Assembly (NCBI GenBank): GCA_050953505.1
Contig: JBMNMU010000001.1
Coordinates: 62,001-126,000, forward strand
Origin: JBMNMU01 sp050953505
GTDB taxonomy: Bacteria > Bacillota > Clostridia > Peptostreptococcales > Anaerovoracaceae
DNA: 64,000 nt
Reading direction: 5' to 3'
The number at the start of each line of letters is the position of its first letter. Within the stretch, counting starts at the first letter, position 1. Under the pieces are notes generated by a model. That model had not been told where the DNA came from, made no database searches, and worked only from the letters and a program-made list of their open reading frames with translations. Both the position numbers and the translations under genes were made by a program. This document shows positions 61,593 through 64,000 of this stretch, one piece after another.

Positions 61593-62012
61593 TCGGTTTT
61601 AGAAAGTGCGTTTTATAGCTTGCCCGTGTTATTATATTACACAATTTACTAATGTAGTAAGGAATGTAACGAGGGTTTAAATGTAGTAAGCTTCATATGT
61701 GAAAGGTTCAAATGCATAAGCTTGAAAAGTAATAAGCTTAAAGTGTGACCTCATTTTCGCCCCTTTCGCTCATGTTCGTGACTGGTCCAAATGTAATAAG
61801 ATTAAAAGGTAATAAGCTTAAAGTATATTAAGCCTTAATCATACTAGTTTCTAAATACAAAGAAACTAATAAGAATCTTGATAAGAGATTTTTGACAAGA
61901 GTCTTTTGATTGGAAGAAGAACCTAAGGGGCTGCGTCGTCTGGATATATAGCCCCGAAAATGATTAATTATTAAAGATTAGTAGTATGAATATAGGTATC
62001 CTCTTTTACACA
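61593..62012. other. Intergenic, short repeated words and a hairpin
   Basis: TAATAAGCTTAAA, AATGTAGTAAG and variants recur between 61650 and 61840. GGGGCT...AGCCCC at about 61927-61954 forms a hairpin. No gene seen. Confidence 0.5.
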
Positions 62013-62600
62013 AGAAAGCGTAGGAGCTTTACCTTCCGGGTTCCTACGCTTTCTATGCTTTAGTAAGGTTTTGCGGAACAATTGCCTGAGAGTTCCTACA
62101 CTTTTGCTATTTTAGTGCTGCTTTGTAGGAATAACCTTCCAAAGCTCCTACAAATAAACTGAAAGTGTAGAACTCGCCCCACACAGGTCTTGGTTCCTAC
62201 ATTCGTTTATTTATATCAGGTTATTGTAGGAAAGATCACCGATGTTCCTACAATAAGTCCCAAATACTAGAAAGGTGTAGGAAAGTCAACATTAGGGTTC
62301 CTGCACCTTTTCGACTTATCAAATGTAATTGTAGGAAAAATAACCAAAATTCCTACAAAAGGGATTGAAAGCAGGTAAAGTGCAGGAAAAACAAGGCCAA
62401 AGTTCCTGCACTTTATTATTTCTTTATAGAATATTGTAGGAAAATAGCTGAATGTTCCTACAAGTGACTTCAACAAACAGTAAAAGTGTAGGAAACATAA
62501 AATCTGGATTCCTACACTTTTGCAATTATTAAAGGAAGTTGTAGGAAAATCGCCGAAAGTTCCTACAAAAGGGAGGGTAAAAGTAAGTAATGTAGGAACA
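62013..62600. repeat. Array of eleven alternating hairpins
   Basis: Type A has arms of about 13 bp built on GTGTAGGAA/TTCCTACAC (62013-62054, 62376-62415, 62482-62521 and others); type B has TTGTAGGAA/TTCCTACAA with a 12-base loop (for example 62539-62568). They alternate about every 50-65 bases. Arms co-vary: GCGTAGGA/TCCTACGC, GTGCAGGAA/TTCCTGCAC. Loops differ. A half unit ends the array. Confidence 0.9.
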
Positions 62601-62706
62601 ACCCTCTCAACCTCTGAACCTCTCAACCTCTCAACCCTCTCAACCTCTGAACCTCTCAACTCTCAACCTCTCAACCTCTCAACCTCTGAACCTCTCAACA
62701 TCTCAA
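62601..62706. repeat. AACCTCTC microsatellite
   Basis: About twelve units of AACCTCTC with TGAACCTCTC variants. Polypyrimidine on the plus strand, polypurine on the minus. Confidence 0.92.
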
Positions 62707-62760
62707 CCCCCAACTCCCAAAACCCCCAAACCCCAAACCCCCAAACCCCCAAACCCCCAA
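62707..62760. repeat. Telomere-like C-rich repeat, G-quadruplex candidate on minus strand
   Basis: Runs of four or five C separated by AAA, at least five in a row from about 62723 to 62758. The complementary strand GGGGGTTTGGGGG fits the G4 consensus. Confidence 0.9.
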
Positions 62761-62871
62761 AGAGTTATGTCCATATAAAGGTATAAATTAAATAAACAAA
62801 AAGAGGACATGCTTCTTCCTTCGGTTATAATGTAGTTACTACACAAACAAAAAACCAAAGGAGGAAGAAAC

Positions 62872-62988
62872 ATGCCTCAAATTAATATTACAGTAAATTA
62901 CGAAGAAGTGGTAGCTCTTTTTTCAAAAGAGCGAAATAAAGCATTTGCCTATTTGATGGAAAAAATGATAAATGACCTCAATTTATAG
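62872..62988 (+). CDS. 38-aa ORF, probable transposase N-terminal remnant
   Basis: AAAGGAGGAAG lies 7 bases before the ATG and TATAAT at 62826. It reads MPQINITVNYEEVVALFSKE, then NKAFAYLMEKMINDL. The pattern recalls the first 40 residues of IS256-type transposases; the frame then stops. The next 70 bases hold EQEGMKEVSNE-like sequence after the stop. Either a broken transposase or a free-standing small protein. Confidence 0.5.
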   Translation: MPQINITVNYEEVVALFSKERNKAFAYLMEKMINDLNL

Positions 62989-63142
62989 AATCTGAAGAGC
63001 AAATTGGAGCAGGAAGGCATGAAAGAAGTAAGCAATGAGCACTCCAAAAACATTGAAACCCCTCAGCTTATTTGTAATAATTTATTAAGAAACAAATAAA
63101 GGGTTTGTTAAGATTTGTAAACTATCCTTTTAATATAGGCAG

Positions 63143-63285
63143 GTAGCCTTTTAGGACATGAGAACAGTCTCTGGTCCTGCAATACCATGGAACCGTTCGG
63201 TGTCTGTGTCTGCACTGCAACCCAGTGGCTTGTGGGATCTAGAGTGTGAACATCTGTAGCGAAACCATCTCAGTGCCTGGGCTAC
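63143..63285 (+). ncRNA. Possible structured RNA, unassigned
   Basis: GTAGCC at 63143 can close with GGCTAC at 63280. Inside are GGAC-AT-GAGA/TCTC-TG-GTCC (63154-63177), ACCGTTCGGT (63192-63201) and CACTG-CAACC-CAGTG (63213-63227). No protein frame. It fits none of the riboswitch or RNA families I can recall. Confidence 0.4.
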
Positions 63286-63289
63286 AGCC

Positions 63290-63610
63290 AAAATATTAAA
63301 AAGGAGGATTTGTAATATACGACAGATTGTACAAAATCAGAGATTTTGGGAATCGTAGCATAAATTCTGCCAAAAAACAAAACACGGGTCATTTTACCAA
63401 TCCAGTTTAAACGGAGGTAGAAAGGCAGAGTAGCGTTTTAAAACTTCGGGATAAATTCTACCAAGCAAAACGCTTTATATTTCGTGCAGAATGTATACAA
63501 AAATTAAAAAGGTGGAGCAGAATTAACAATCTTAGCAAAAATTCTGCCCAGCAAAGCTAAAAATCAGCAGTATTTTGAGTAGAGATTTTAGATTTAGAGT
63601 TTAACTCCAG
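63290..63610. other. Intergenic with three related segments
   Basis: AAATTCTGCCA/AAATTCTACCA/AAATTCTGCCC recur at about 63363, 63454 and 63540, each followed by CA-rich, A-rich sequence; GCAGAATT-AAATTCTGC can form a hairpin at about 63518-63548. No gene seen. Confidence 0.5.
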
Positions 63611-63771
63611 GCTTTAGCTACAGCTTTAATCTACAGAGTTAGCTACAGCTTCTAACTACAGAGTTAGCTACAGCTTCTAACTACAGAGTTAGCTGCAGCT
63701 TTATTCTACAGAGTTAGCTACAGCTTCTAACTACAGACTTTAGCTACCAGACTTTAGCTACATGTCTAAAC
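63611..63771. repeat. 25-bp tandem array ahead of a response regulator
   Basis: About six units of GAGTTAGCTACAGCTTCTAA-CTACA, the outer ones diverged. Ends 40 bases before the start codon. Confidence 0.9.
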
Positions 63772-63811
63772 TAAACAACAAACTTCACAAGGTAATAAAA
63801 GGAGATCAAGG

Positions 63812-64000
63812 ATGAATATTTTGATTTGTGATGATGACAAAGAAATAGTAGGGGCCATCGAGGTTTATCTGAGAAATGAAGGCTACGAGACCTTTAAGGC
63901 CTATGATGGCATCGAGGCCTTGGACATACTGCGCAAGGAGGATATTCATTTGATTCTGATGGATGTGATGATGCCTAGGCTAGATGGAATGCGGACTACC
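63812..64000 (+). CDS. Response regulator, receiver domain (3' end outside window)
   Basis: 63 residues visible. AAAGGAG lies 9 bases upstream of the ATG. Acidic cluster ICDDDKEI, phospho-acceptor Asp in LILMDVMMPRLDG. This is the first half of a receiver domain; the family is probably OmpR/PhoB-like from the spacing, but the output domain is not visible. No partner kinase seen in the window. Confidence 0.92.
   Translation, partial: MNILICDDDKEIVGAIEVYLRNEGYETFKAYDGIEALDILRKEDIHLILMDVMMPRLDGMRTT

Noticed and set aside
62013..62600. CRISPR array
   Set aside because: Units are hairpins of two alternating types with short variable loops, not constant 25-37-bp repeats with ~30-bp spacers, and no cas genes are visible.

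Overview
The window looks like chromosome from an anaerobic, probably spore-forming member of the Clostridia (Firmicutes). The evidence is a low-G+C host background, strong AGGAGG-type ribosome binding sites, a Rex redox repressor, groESL under a CIRCE operator, a tryptophan T-box, an FMN riboswitch in front of ribU, a ferritin-like spore-coat protein, 2[4Fe-4S] ferredoxin, PepV, TrpB2 and many paired acyl-CoA/amino-acid metabolism genes. The species cannot be named from the sequence alone.

Layout. 1-9.3 kb: mostly single genes (EAL phosphodiesterase, CpsB-type phosphatase, sirtuin, nitroreductase, MATE exporter, baeRF protein). They are punctuated by about ten copies of a ~100-bp two-hairpin repeat and one REP-associated tyrosine transposase (RAYT), whose own 3' end lies in a copy. 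10-17.3 kb: a c-di-GMP receptor/phosphodiesterase split into two overlapping ORFs, then an operon with two paralogous AMP-forming acyl-CoA ligases, a PLP racemase and MutT. 17.4-35 kb: housekeeping genes: coat protein, rubredoxin-like protein, amino-acid-type ABC binding lipoprotein, Nfu, CapA, PepV, riboswitch-ribU, the t6A cluster tsaE-tsaB-rimI-tsaD, ABC-F, ACP, Rex, ferredoxin, an Asp23-fused P-loop protein, Ogg and groES-groEL.

35.0-52.93 kb: a G+C-richer integrated element that seems to have landed in the loop of the groEL terminator, because the two terminator arms now flank it. Near-identical 22-bp inverted sequences mark its ends. Its mobility module is wrecked: MobC is fused in frame to the C-terminal half of a large serine recombinase, and a replication ATPase is truncated. 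Its cargo is intact enough to look selected: an excisionase-like HTH protein, a 12-TM LuxR regulator, and a co-directional run of envelope proteins. Four of these proteins (or protein parts) carry treble-clef/zinc-ribbon CxxC pairs. The others are a PH-like membrane protein, two large secreted proteins (one with SLH repeats), a lipoprotein and an HExxH metalloprotease separated from its zinc-ribbon/TM anchor by one in-frame amber codon. I know no described system of this composition, and it is the best candidate here for a new one.

53-64 kb: an M15B carboxypeptidase, guaB, a flavodoxin-like reductase, T-box-controlled trpB2, a DUF6506-type protein and an AspT/YidE-type permease. Then come about 2.2 kb with almost no genes but much structure: eleven alternating hairpins (GTGTAGGAA/TTCCTACAC and TTGTAGGAA/TTCCTACAA), CT-rich and C-rich microsatellites, a small ORF, a possible structured RNA of about 145 nt, more tandem repeats, and the start of a response regulator. 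No tRNA, rRNA or CRISPR array was recognised.
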